Virus record (IMG/VR): IMGVR_UViG_3300044613_004881
Coordinates: 1-33,824 of that record
Direction: 5' to 3' (one strand)
DNA from: a virus
DNA length: 33,824 nt
Translations under genes and position numbers: made by a program
Notes under the pieces: generated by a model
What the model saw: only the letters and a program-made list of their open reading frames with translations
What the model was told of the DNA's origin: nothing
The model's database searches: none
In this document: positions 22,804 through 31,164 of the stretch, in pieces
Position numbering within the stretch: position 1 is the stretch's first letter
How the letters are laid out: each line of letters starts with the position of its first letter

Positions 22804-25552
22804 TTTTATTTTCCACATTCAAATTATTAAATAAGCCTAAAACTTCCTCGTCTGTCATAAACTTTTCTTCTTCGTTTTTCCCAAATCGCATGATAAAAAC
22901 ACGAGGATCATCGTCTTTGTCAATATATTTCTTATGTCCCCTAAATTTACCATTTTGATTGGACTCTAACAAAAAAGTATTAAATCCACCAGATGGAGGC
23001 TGTAACCTAACTCTAAGTAAGTTACCCTTCAAAAATTCTTTAGACCAACGACTCCAATCATCTGGCCATATATTGATTTTATTCTCCTGACCCACAACAT
23101 CTTCTACTATAACTTGCGTATAATTCGATCCCTTTTTACTAACTTTCTCATCAACTCTTTTTACAATAATCTCCACTGGAAAAGCATATCCGTCAAGATC
23201 ATTCTTCAATACATCAAAAGTTAAATTTCCTCTGTAATCAGGACTTTTCTCCAACTCATGAATCCATGTAAAACCATAATACTCCTGCTCACAAGCAATC
23301 GGATTCTTAAACAATAAAGCCAAATCTTTAGGAACATCATATTTATCAGAATCAAAATCAATCAATCGTGGCATCTGCTTAAACTCAGCCTCTGAAAATC
23401 TCGCTATCGTCCTCTGACGCTTAATCCATAACTTCTTCAATTCCTTCCAACGATTCCAAGGACGCTTGACAGCAATCTTTTTATAATAACGCATAACCTC
23501 CCGCTCAATAAACACATCCGTGCCTTCAACAAGAACAGAAGCTATTTCAATTCGACCAAAACCCTCTCCCTCACTACATTCATATTCCTTCAAAACTTCA
23601 ATTTCCTCTTCCTTATCATATTTTTCCTGATACTCAATACCATCAAAAGGAGCATCACCTACTAAATCAGAAAGATTGAATTTTACATCAGGAATAAGCT
23701 CCCTTAACTCATCCTCATACCGAATAATACTCGCATTAAACCTTTTTCTTTTATCTTCATTTTTTCTAACACATTCCTTGAAATACTCCGCAAACTTCCA
23801 CAACGTAATCGGATCACGATCCCTAAAACACCTCAAACCTAATATCGGCTTCAATATAGACGCATCTGTACCACATCGATAAAGAAAATCCTCAAAACTA
23901 CGATACGGCTGACCAGCCACTATCTTCTGAGCAGGACCCTCTCCTATCCCCTTCACATTGCTAAAACCAAAATAAATTAAATTATCCTTAAGCTCAAAAT
24001 TAATCCCAGATTTGTTAATGTCAAGACGATGCATCTCAACATCATGTATCTTAGACTCCATCTTGATGTCTTTTATCTTCTCCGCCAAAGTCTCACATGA
24101 TAACATGCTAACATAAAATTCATGAGGGTAATGAACCTTCAAATATAAAAGATACATGCTGATGTAAGTATAAGCCACAGCATGACTTAAGTTGAATCCA
24201 TACTCACTAAAAGTTTCAATCTGAGACCAAATTTGTATTAATTCTTCTTCTGTGGTTTGGAGATTTTTCTGACCATTTAATATAAATTGTTCTTTATATT
24301 TTATAAATGAATCCAATTTCTTCTTTGATATGGCTTTTCTTACAGCTTCACAATCCTTCAAGGGAATTTCACCAACAACATGCAGCATTCGCATAATTTG
24401 TTCTTGATAAACCATAACTCCATATGTCTTTTCAAGAATTGGATCAATTAAAGGATGAAGACTATATTTTTCACGACCCTTCTTCCTTTCGACATATCGT
24501 TTAGTCATCCCTGACGCTAAACAACCGGGCCTGAAAAGCGCAGAATATGCCACTAAATCTTCAAATCGATCAACTCCTCCAGCCCTAACCAATGCCCTCA
24601 TTCCCTCAGAATCAAATTGGAATATACACTTCAAATCACCACGATTAGCCATTGCAATTGAATCAGGATCATTCCTCCAACAATCAACATCCGACCAATC
24701 TGGCTCTCCAGATTTGGCACAAATTGAAGTAACACCATGATTAATTCTAACCATTTCACAACAACGAGCAATTTGCAAAAGATTACTGATTACAAGTAAA
24801 TCAAACTTAACAAGACCAACAGGCTGCAAATCCTGACCATGCAATCCCTCCACCCATGCACTCGCATGAGGGTTGTCTTTTCTTTTAACCAAAGGAACAA
24901 GATCATGAAGTGGAATTCTTGAAACAATCAAGCCACCAGCATGTACTCCCATACCACGATTGCGATTAATTAATTTTTTTGTCGCCTGAGCAACTAAGGG
25001 ATATTTTTCAACATATGCCTTAAATTCAGGGTCAAGCCTCAAAGCCGTATCCCATGTAATAGGCTTGCCTTCATCGTCCTTAGCATCAAGATTCTTAGTG
25101 ATTGCCATGACCTCTTCACGACTCTCACCGTGAACACGAGCCATATCAATCAATGCTGATTTAATTCCAAATGTCGTATAGTTACCAATGTTACAAACAT
25201 AATCTTCGCCAAATGTTTTCGGTGCCCACTCATTCTTCAAATAATCACGAACCATCGGAATGTAATCAATGTCCACATCAGGCAAGTCACCCGTGAATAC
25301 ATTCACAGGATCTGTATCAATGTCAAAGTCTGGCACTATTTTCAAAAGCCAACAAACTAAAAGATTATTCTGATTCTTTGGATACTTTATTTTTCTGTCA
25401 ACTAGATCAAGGAAATATTTAATTTTATCCTTAGCAATAATTTCTTCAGATTCCCACTTCAAACGCTTAATGTAACGTAAGTCTTTTTGCAAACCCTTAG
25501 ATTGCAAAGAAAATTCTAAATATTTAAGAAATCGCTCTTTTTCTTTGCTCAT
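22796..25552 (-). CDS. dnaE: DNA polymerase III alpha, C-terminal catalytic part
   Basis: 918 residues; the ATG at 25552 has GAGGG six bases upstream. Catalytic acidic residues are PDVDID (91-96) and GLVKFD (D251). Further DnaE blocks are CIFQFDSEGMRAL (309-321), LVAYSALFRPGCLASGM (333-349), TYGVMVYQEQIMRML (376-390), AISKKKLDS (407-415) and YGFNLSHAVAYT (451-462). A helix-hairpin-helix (NVKGIGEGPAQKI, 532-544) and a C-terminal OB fold (about 820-890) follow. PHP and the GPGRGS element are absent and sit in a separate gene at 32001-33400. The first 90 residues contain a diverged copy of the palm segment also present in that gene. It should assemble with the N-terminal piece into phage replicase. 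Confidence 0.95.
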   Translation of the reverse strand: MSKEKERFLKYLEFSLQSKGLQKDLRYIKRLKWESEEIIAKDKIKYFLDLVDRKIKYPKNQNNLLVCWLLKIVPDFDIDTDPVNVFTGDLPDVDIDYIPMVRDYLKNEWAPKTFGEDYVCNIGNYTTFGIKSALIDMARVHGESREEVMAITKNLDAKDDEGKPITWDTALRLDPEFKAYVEKYPLVAQATKKLINRNRGMGVHAGGLIVSRIPLHDLVPLVKRKDNPHASAWVEGLHGQDLQPVGLVKFDLLVISNLLQIARCCEMVRINHGVTSICAKSGEPDWSDVDCWRNDPDSIAMANRGDLKCIFQFDSEGMRALVRAGGVDRFEDLVAYSALFRPGCLASGMTKRYVERKKGREKYSLHPLIDPILEKTYGVMVYQEQIMRMLHVVGEIPLKDCEAVRKAISKKKLDSFIKYKEQFILNGQKNLQTTEEELIQIWSQIETFSEYGFNLSHAVAYTYISMYLLYLKVHYPHEFYVSMLSCETLAEKIKDIKMESKIHDVEMHRLDINKSGINFELKDNLIYFGFSNVKGIGEGPAQKIVAGQPYRSFEDFLYRCGTDASILKPILGLRCFRDRDPITLWKFAEYFKECVRKNEDKRKRFNASIIRYEDELRELIPDVKFNLSDLVGDAPFDGIEYQEKYDKEEEIEVLKEYECSEGEGFGRIEIASVLVEGTDVFIEREVMRYYKKIAVKRPWNRWKELKKLWIKRQRTIARFSEAEFKQMPRLIDFDSDKYDVPKDLALLFKNPIACEQEYYGFTWIHELEKSPDYRGNLTFDVLKNDLDGYAFPVEIIVKRVDEKVSKKGSNYTQVIVEDVVGQENKINIWPDDWSRWSKEFLKGNLLRVRLQPPSGGFNTFLLESNQNGKFRGHKKYIDKDDDPRVFIMRFGKNEEEKFMTDEEVLGLFNNLNVENKND

Positions 25553-25602
25553 GACTTGCCCTCGACCTTACTATGACATAAGAGCGAATAAAGAACAAGT
25601 CA

Positions 25603-26127
25603 TCAAATGACAATTTCTTCGCCATACTTCGTGTGAACAATCAAACGGATACCTTCAACCTCAACAACACTCTTAGACCAAAATTTTTGAAAAAATTGCC
25701 TTGCTCTTTTTTTAATTAAATCAATATGCTCTGCCTCAGGCTCCTGATCAAAAAATATACCAACACTCATCGGAGCAGGAAAACTATAATTGTTGTAATT
25801 TTCTTCACTCAACAAAGAATATTCCCCTTTTTCATTGCAACCATACCTTTTATTAAGCCAAATAGAACAAGGCGAATAATCACCTTCATGATTAATCTTG
25901 TCTATCACAAAATCATAAAAAGGATTTTTACTATAATTATTAGAAACAGAAATGCCTTCCTCTATATCCATTTCTTCATAAAATTTGTCAACCATAGAAT
26001 GATCAGTCGCAGACTCTTGATCAAATCCTGTGCAATAAGCACAAAGAGAAGAAAAGAAATCACAAGATGGACTGTTAGTATCAATCACTAAAATAAATTC
26101 TTTTGAAAGCAAAATCGCATCACCCAT
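25603..26127 (-). CDS. Hypothetical acidic protein
   Basis: 174 residues from ATG 26127, with GAGGTG seven bases upstream; a TTG at 26133 is the alternative. Acidic, with several Cys in the first half (CDFFSSLCAYC) and a strand-rich end (VVEVEGIRLIVHTKYG). No motif recognised. It lies 50 bases before the polymerase C-terminal gene. Confidence 0.65.
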   Translation of the reverse strand: MGDAILLSKEFILVIDTNSPSCDFFSSLCAYCTGFDQESATDHSMVDKFYEEMDIEEGISVSNNYSKNPFYDFVIDKINHEGDYSPCSIWLNKRYGCNEKGEYSLLSEENYNNYSFPAPMSVGIFFDQEPEAEHIDLIKKRARQFFQKFWSKSVVEVEGIRLIVHTKYGEEIVI

Positions 26128-26183
26128 AACCAATCACCTCGCCGTCAACAGAGAACAAATTTCTCAGATATTGTTGGCATACG

Positions 26184-27404
26184 CTAAATCTCAACCCCAC
26201 CTGCAACACGACCAGAAAACTTCAAGAGATCTGCTTTTACATACAAAATCTGATGAAACTTATGCCAATCACTTGGATAAAAATTCTTGATCCGATTCAA
26301 CTGAAACTTGACAGGAGTTCCAATATATTTGGCCTGATCTGATTTTGTATAATACCAAAAACTATTGCTGTTCCAAAAAGAAATGTGAGTAGGATCTTGA
26401 AAAGCACCTCTTCCATCAGTGCTTGGAGTCAATGTTAAAAACCAACCATTCGGAGCAAGACAACGATATGCTTCTTTCATGGCGTGAATAGGATTCTTCA
26501 AGTGTTCAAGAGCATCATGCGCCCTAAAAACACCAACACTCCCATCCTCAAATGGCCAACGCTCATTCAAGTCAGCAGTAATGTCAGAACCTTCAAGATC
26601 GACACTTTCATATCCAATTGGCTTACTAAATCCACCACATAAATCAATTTTTCTCAAATTGTTGACATCACACCACTTTTCAACGAGTTTGTAAATGTAT
26701 TTGTCATGCAATTCAACGCACAATTCCTGAATTTTAGCATTCTTTTCGCCATAACAGGTGTTTTCTGGATGCAAATGATAAACATATAATGGCTTGTCGA
26801 TATGAAACATCTTGCCATGAATGTAAGTTCTGCACATTATATCTTGATCATCAAGAACATCCATGCTCTCATCGTGACCACCAATACGATCATAAAATGA
26901 TTTGCGCCAAGCTCTAAAATGGTTGGGAGCATACCAAATCTTACTTATACTGGCAGGATTTGGAGGAAATGCCACCATTTCTACCAATTGTTTGCCTTCG
27001 TACACACATGGCCTATTCACCCAACCAAAATTTTCGCTGAAAAATCTCGGTTCGTAGTTTTCCTGTACATCACAACAATTAGAATAAGCAAAGTCAACAG
27101 TTGAATCTTCAAATGCCTTCACACACTCTTCAAATGCTGTTGGAAACAATTCATCATCATGGTCAACTTCCATAATTACTTCGCCCGTACACTTACTCGC
27201 AGCATACTTCTTCAAATAACCAATATTAGTTGAACCATTTGTTGGAAAAACTTTAACTCTAGGATCATCCTTGATATCAACAAAAGCACCATTGTTGGGA
27301 CAAATAACCCATTCCCATTGATGATAAGTCTGATTTTTTATGGTTTGATATAAACGATTAAGATATTTTGTATTATGAGTTGGCGTAAAAATAGAAATCT
27401 TCAT
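26184..27404 (-). CDS. Glycosyltransferase 2 fused to class I methyltransferase
   Basis: 406 residues; ATG 27404 after AAGGG. Residues 1-215 are GT2: ISIFTPTHNTKYLNRLYQTI, WEWVICPNNG and EVIMEVDHDDELFP, with DHDD as the metal-binding DxD. Later GGHDESMDVLDDQDIMCR gives the acceptor-side acidic motif. Residues 250-400 resemble a SAM-dependent methyltransferase: IDLCGG as motif I, GYESVDLEGSDITADL, FEDGSVGVFRAHDALEHLKN as motif II/III and LAPNGWFLTLTP. The fusion could add and then methylate a sugar. A sigma70-like promoter lies just upstream. The GT2 part is sure; the methyltransferase part is likely. Confidence 0.88.
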   Translation of the reverse strand: MKISIFTPTHNTKYLNRLYQTIKNQTYHQWEWVICPNNGAFVDIKDDPRVKVFPTNGSTNIGYLKKYAASKCTGEVIMEVDHDDELFPTAFEECVKAFEDSTVDFAYSNCCDVQENYEPRFFSENFGWVNRPCVYEGKQLVEMVAFPPNPASISKIWYAPNHFRAWRKSFYDRIGGHDESMDVLDDQDIMCRTYIHGKMFHIDKPLYVYHLHPENTCYGEKNAKIQELCVELHDKYIYKLVEKWCDVNNLRKIDLCGGFSKPIGYESVDLEGSDITADLNERWPFEDGSVGVFRAHDALEHLKNPIHAMKEAYRCLAPNGWFLTLTPSTDGRGAFQDPTHISFWNSNSFWYYTKSDQAKYIGTPVKFQLNRIKNFYPSDWHKFHQILYVKADLLKFSGRVAGGVEI

Positions 27405-27426
27405 GTTTTTTTCCCTTGACTAGTAT

Positions 27427-27455
27427 ATTCTAACCAATCAAAGGCATAAGGTCAA
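27427..27455 (-). promoter_or_regulatory. Sigma70-like promoter
   Basis: Minus strand TTGACC (27455-27450), 17 bases, TAGAAT (27432-27427); each hexamer matches five of six consensus bases. Transcription would start near 27420, leaving a short leader with AAGGG before ATG 27404. Confidence 0.65.
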
Positions 27456-27463
27456 TTAATTCA

Positions 27464-28027
27464 TTATTTAACAATTTCCAAGATGGCTGGCTTCATTACA
27501 TCGTAATCCATGAAATATGCTATCGCAGCATAACCGTGTATCCCTAAATTACATGCGGCTTGCATCCGATGGTTTCCATCCCACAAAACAACACCTTTTG
27601 GAACAACCATGACCAACGGTAAATTAGGATCATAATCTCTCTTCTTGAATTCTTCCTCGTAATAAATTGGATTTGGTTTTGTCAAAGAAAATGACCGTAA
27701 ACTCATCAACTTGCATGGGTCTACCTTAGCCAAAATAATATCTGATTTGTCACGAATGAACATTTTTGTCGCCCATTCTTCGTCAGCGTATCCTTCCTCT
27801 TTCATCGCCTTTTCATAATAATAATCATACAAGCCCATATTTTTCAAGATTTTATAGGCTTCAGGCCAATCAAAACGCCTGAGAAACTGCGAAGTTTTTT
27901 TAATGGATTCTTTCCAACCTTTGAAAGCTTGCATAGAATCTTGACCCAAAATCCAACCCTCATTCATAATAAAGAATGATTCATCCAACAGCCCAGCTAA
28001 CCTTAATATGTCGCTTTTTTTATTCAT
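27464..28027 (-). CDS. ParB/Srx-like domain protein
   Basis: 187 residues from ATG 28027, with GGA ten bases upstream; the TTG reading to 28042 is less likely. VVLWDGNHRMQAACNLGI, near the C-terminus, is the DGNHR signature of the ParB/sulfiredoxin-like fold, which binds or cleaves nucleotides or DNA in various families. The N-terminus MNKKSDILRLAGLLDESFF shares the LAG-x-x-x-ES pattern with the 30292 gene. It lies 24 bases after the tmRNA 3' end on the same strand and is probably transcribed with it. Activity unknown. Confidence 0.65.
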   Translation of the reverse strand: MNKKSDILRLAGLLDESFFIMNEGWILGQDSMQAFKGWKESIKKTSQFLRRFDWPEAYKILKNMGLYDYYYEKAMKEEGYADEEWATKMFIRDKSDIILAKVDPCKLMSLRSFSLTKPNPIYYEEEFKKRDYDPNLPLVMVVPKGVVLWDGNHRMQAACNLGIHGYAAIAYFMDYDVMKPAILEIVK

Positions 28028-28051
28028 ATTGAAATTTTCCAAAATGGCAAG

Positions 28052-28402
28052 TGGAGCCGAGCGGACCTGCCCCGCTGTCTTCGCATAACTACCTGTGAGC
28101 CTCTACATGTTTATCTTATTGTTTAATGTCATCTGAAAAGGCACAACAAATAAAACCTTTTTCAGCACTATCAACTTTATCTCGTCATCTGCCCATTGAA
28201 CTGCATATGACCAGCCAGATTTTACATCAAACTTTCGGTCGCTACTAGCATCGCTACCTGAGTCTGTGGTTGCACTTATGCAGCCATAGCGTAAACAGTT
28301 TCGCCAGTTAAGGCTTTGGTTAGATTTTTAAGAGGCCTTCTAACCAACCTCTACATGCCACTCACAAGCCGTCCATCCGAATCGAATTCTAAATACGGCC
28401 CC
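28052..28402 (-). ncRNA. ssrA: tmRNA (ssrA)
   Basis: The 5' GGGGCCG (from 28402) pairs with 3' CGGCTCC (28059-28053), with discriminator A at 28052 and CCA not encoded. The T-arm is AGCGG/CCGCT, but its loop GGCAGGT departs from the usual TTCRANY. An H-type pseudoknot is clear: AGAGG/CCTCT interleaved with TTGGTTAG/CTAACCAA (28352-28316). Ten bases later GGC (28305) starts the tag frame GETVYAMAA, stop TAA at 28276. E. coli has ANDENYALAA. AATTCGAT and GGCATGTAGAGG match conserved 5' regions and ACATGTAGAGG a 3' one. It frees stalled ribosomes and tags the peptide for proteolysis. It fills the only gene-poor stretch above 300 bases. Confidence 0.93.
28276..28305 (-). other. tmRNA tag reading frame GETVYAMAA
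   Basis: GGC to TAA inside tmRNA. The frame extends upstream as A-L-T, but GGC lies at the usual distance after the pseudoknot, and TTAACT resembles the upstream element of resume codons. The YAMAA end fits recognition by ClpXP-type proteases (YALAA in E. coli). Confidence 0.8.
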
Positions 28403-28409
28403 GTAATTT

Positions 28410-28415
28410 TATTTA
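28410..28415 (-). promoter_or_regulatory. TAAATA promoter element of tmRNA
   Basis: Minus strand ACTAAATAAAATTAC, ending seven bases before the first base of the acceptor stem. No TTGACA-like -35 is present. It is the best internal calibration that TAAATA acts as a -10 element here. Confidence 0.55.
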
Positions 28416-28482
28416 GTACGTTTTTTTTTAATTTTAATTGATTATATAGATTAACAGGTTGTTTTACGCAAACGGAGAAAAA

Positions 28483-29316
28483 ATGGTAAACCAAAATTTT
28501 CAGTCCTACGTCGAGTCAATGAGAAAAAAAGCTCAAGACAAAGGACAAAAAGCAAGAGTTGATATCGTAGCAGATTATGAAGGCCCAACACCAACAGCAC
28601 CAAGTCTTGGAAAAAGCCCTAAAAATGCAGGCGGCAAAAGCCAAAGCGGCAGCGTTTCTCCCTACAAGGGCGGAAAAGATGCTGCTGACCGCAACAAAGG
28701 GTTCGGCTCTGACGGTCTTGGCCATAAAGGCGGCAAAGGCTATGAAAAGATGCCAACCAAAGCACATGGCGAAGAACCAAAAGAAAAAGGTAGTTATCCT
28801 AATATAAAAACAACCCAAGAATGGCTCGATAGTAACAAAAAGCTAAGCCTTGCCGAATTCACCAAAAAAGTTCGCAGCGAACGTCTTTCTGGCCTAAGCA
28901 ATAGTCCTGCTCATGCCTACCAAGCAATCAAGGAAGCAATTGCCGTTTGTGATGAAAATAAAAAATATGTTCTCGATACTATCCTCCAAATGAAAAGAAA
29001 TAATCTATTTGAAACATTCTTTGCCACTATGGCCCAACAACCAGAAGCACTTACAGTTCTTGCTGAACTTCTTGCCGAAAATGAATCTTTTGCACGAAAA
29101 CTAAACACCTCTATATTTGAAGTTGTCGAAGGACCAGAAGACGAAGATGAAGACGAAGACGAAGATGAAGACGAAGATGAAGACGAAGATGAATACGAAG
29201 ACGAAGATGAAGATGAAGATGAAGACGAAGATGAAGATGAAGACGAAGATGAAGATGAATACGAAGATGAAGATGAAGACGAAGACGAAGATGAAGATGA
29301 ATACGAAGATGAGTGA
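28483..29316 (+). CDS. Protein with long Glu/Asp repeat tail
   Basis: 277 residues; ATG 28483 follows CGGAG. The N-terminus MVNQNFQSYVESMRKKAQDK has the aromatic pattern of capsid-targeting leaders. Residues 30-110 are Gly/Lys/Ser-rich and disordered. Residues 115-215 are a helical domain (TQEWLDSNKKLSLAEF, then LFETFFATMAQQPEALTVLA). The last 60 residues are alternating Glu-Asp with three Tyr substitutions. A strongly acidic tail could mimic DNA or bind basic proteins. It may be a scaffold or internal head protein; no family recognised. A clear terminator follows. Divergent from tmRNA; the plus-strand promoter was not identified with certainty. Confidence 0.8.
   Translation: MVNQNFQSYVESMRKKAQDKGQKARVDIVADYEGPTPTAPSLGKSPKNAGGKSQSGSVSPYKGGKDAADRNKGFGSDGLGHKGGKGYEKMPTKAHGEEPKEKGSYPNIKTTQEWLDSNKKLSLAEFTKKVRSERLSGLSNSPAHAYQAIKEAIAVCDENKKYVLDTILQMKRNNLFETFFATMAQQPEALTVLAELLAENESFARKLNTSIFEVVEGPEDEDEDEDEDEDEDEDEDEYEDEDEDEDEDEDEDEDEDEDEYEDEDEDEDEDEDEYEDE
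29137..29313 (+). repeat. GAAGAY coding repeat tract
   Basis: About 30 copies of a six-base unit, GAAGAT or GAAGAC, encoding Glu-Asp. Three units carry TAC (Tyr) in place of GAC/GAT. Mixed use of the two Asp codons shows it is old or under coding selection rather than a fresh expansion. Confidence 0.95.
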
Positions 29317-29345
29317 AAAATAAATAATCACAACTAAATTATTAG

Positions 29346-29372
29346 GGGGAGATTTTTCTCCCCTTAATTTTT
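29346..29372 (+). terminator. Rho-independent terminator
   Basis: GGGGAGA, TTTT loop, TCTCCCC, then TTAATTTTT, 30 bases after the stop of the acidic-tail gene. Confidence 0.9.
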
Positions 29373-29440
29373 CTAATCGTCAAATGCAAATTTTTCTTTA
29401 TTTTTGATTAAATATTTATAAACATTTTTAATAGTTATGC

Positions 29441-30292
29441 CTAATTCACCAACTGATTTGATGCAATAGGTGATGATTTCATAAATTTACCAATAATTGG
29501 TCCAGTAAAATGATCTTTTCCAAGAAAGAACAAACCGCCCTTTGCCATGGCAAGTTTAACTATTTGTTTTTCCCTGTCGTGTTCTGCCTCCCATCCTAAT
29601 GTAGACAGTGCAGTGCTTCCTTCAGGAACTTCAAAGATATTATCCTCTATCTTTCTTAAAAATTCATAAACTTCTGTTTCTTTTTGTCCGCCAAGTGGTT
29701 GATTTTGCCAATTGGGAAAATCTTTTTGTATAACTGCAAATATTTTTTGTATGTCTGATTCTGGTAATTTAATATTGACACCTTTATTCGCAAATGTTCC
29801 ATGTCCTTGTGCGAGAATATTAAAAATAGCATCTCCCATAGTCTGAGAATTCTTACCTATAGCATCTATTGGCACACTACCATGCCATTTATCTTTAATA
29901 GATGTAAGAGCAGGAACTCCAGCCCAATGACCTATCATTATCACATGATCATCATAAGATCCATTATTTGTAGGGTTTTCAACACCAAGTTCTTCTTTGC
30001 AATATTTCAATTCTGATCCTTTACCAAAACCAGAAGCTTTGCCAATATTTTCACCTTTGCCTTCGTACCAATAACCATAATTTTCTAGTATTTGTTTTAC
30101 ATGTTGTCTAGTATTTTCACTGTCAGGAGGAGTGATGTAGCCACCATCATGTATTGATGGAATTAATACTCCTTTATCGCCAACATAAGCATAACCTACA
30201 TTTTCAATTTTTTCCAATATTTCATAGTACTGGCTTTCATTAATGACACCAGCTAGATACAATTTGTATTTCGAGTTGTTTTTATTGTACAT
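29441..30292 (-). CDS. Hypothetical protein with LAGVINES N-terminus
   Basis: 283 residues from ATG 30292 (MYNKNNSKYKLYLAGVINES), with GAG five to eight bases upstream; the longer reading is low-complexity. It is a globular-looking protein with Gly-rich loops (YWYEGKGENIGKASGFGKGS, then HDGGYITPPDSEN) and several His, but no recognised catalytic motif. LAGVINES resembles LAGLLDES in the 28027 gene, and both offer an I/L-x-E/S site like those cut by prohead proteases. Divergent from the GT9-like gene. Confidence 0.7.
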   Translation of the reverse strand: MYNKNNSKYKLYLAGVINESQYYEILEKIENVGYAYVGDKGVLIPSIHDGGYITPPDSENTRQHVKQILENYGYWYEGKGENIGKASGFGKGSELKYCKEELGVENPTNNGSYDDHVIMIGHWAGVPALTSIKDKWHGSVPIDAIGKNSQTMGDAIFNILAQGHGTFANKGVNIKLPESDIQKIFAVIQKDFPNWQNQPLGGQKETEVYEFLRKIEDNIFEVPEGSTALSTLGWEAEHDREKQIVKLAMAKGGLFFLGKDHFTGPIIGKFMKSSPIASNQLVN

Positions 30293-30344
30293 TTTCGTCT
30301 CACATATATTCTTATTATATATTATTTTGGAACAAATAATTTTT

Positions 30345-31157
30345 ATGTTTAATGAATTCAAAGAAATCTGGGATTCTGTAAGACATTCAATCTACCAATC
30401 TAATTACAACAATAGGATTGGAGATGAAATTCAATGTACTGCTTTATACAAATACATCAGATCAAAAAATATAAATATTGACTACAAAGATTCAAATAAA
30501 CATATATCAGCATTATCATTTTTTCCAGATAATCTTGTTCGTTTTTTGCCTGATAACATCAATTCAAATCCAGATGTTGACTTCGTAAACTTATGGATTT
30601 GGTCACCTTTTCTTGCTAATAATGGCTTTTACACAGAAAACCAATATAAATATAATGAATCAAAAATTCAATATGAATGTGTTTTCGTGCCTTGTCTTTC
30701 ACCAGAATACAATTCTCCCAGAGCAATAAATAACCCACAAGAATTATTTTACGCACTTAAATCTAAATTCAAAGATACAATCTGTGTGATCGATTCGGAA
30801 AAGAAAAATTTATTTCCTTTGAATGACAAGAATGTTGTTTATAGCGATAATATCCACACAACATTCAAATATATTCAAAAATCAAAATACTATGTGGGCT
30901 GCGATACAGGAACAAGCCATTATGCTGGTTCTATCAACCACCCAAGAATGATTCTTCTTTATCCAGATGAAACTGAAGTTCGTGAAAAAATAAGTTGGCA
31001 GAAAAATATAGTCAAATTTATCTTCGACATCCCTGAAATTATGGACTATGAACCATCTACCCTTCCTTGCTGCAATCCAGAAAACTTTAAAACAATAAGC
31101 TTAAATCAAACAGTTGACCCCAAAAATCTACTTCAGAAAATAAAACAAATCTTCTAA
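30345..31157 (+). CDS. Family 9-like glycosyltransferase
   Basis: 270 residues from ATG 30345 (MFNEFKEIWDSVRHSIY); the upstream 34 codons overlap the divergent gene and are hydrophobic filler. RIGDEIQCTALYKYI matches the phosphate-loop start of GT9-like enzymes (G-D-x..), and YVGCDTGTSHYAGSINHPRM near residue 215 is the donor-site DTGxxH motif. LLYPDETE follows as in heptosyltransferases. Likely GT-B sugar transferase acting on LPS-type or virion glycans. There is no good Shine-Dalgarno; ACAAATAATTTTT sits before the ATG, a weak variant of the TAAATA element. Four bases of spacing plus a TAAATA lead into the next gene. Confidence 0.75.
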   Translation: MFNEFKEIWDSVRHSIYQSNYNNRIGDEIQCTALYKYIRSKNINIDYKDSNKHISALSFFPDNLVRFLPDNINSNPDVDFVNLWIWSPFLANNGFYTENQYKYNESKIQYECVFVPCLSPEYNSPRAINNPQELFYALKSKFKDTICVIDSEKKNLFPLNDKNVVYSDNIHTTFKYIQKSKYYVGCDTGTSHYAGSINHPRMILLYPDETEVREKISWQKNIVKFIFDIPEIMDYEPSTLPCCNPENFKTISLNQTVDPKNLLQKIKQIF

Positions 31158-31160
31158 ATA
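31155..31160 (+). promoter_or_regulatory. Late-promoter-like TAAATA element
   Basis: Plus strand TTCTAAATAATGCATG, four bases before ATG 31165, no Shine-Dalgarno. It includes the TAA stop of the preceding gene, so coupling is an alternative explanation. Confidence 0.35.
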
Positions 31161-31164
31161 ATGC

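Noticed and set aside
28403-28458. T-run downstream of tmRNA promoter as a terminator
   Set aside because: The T run at 28421-28430 has no GC stem in front of it on either strand.
29101-29331. Minus-strand frame rich in Phe/Ile/Val over the repeat tract
   Set aside because: Antisense shadow of the Glu-Asp codon repeat, without a ribosome site.
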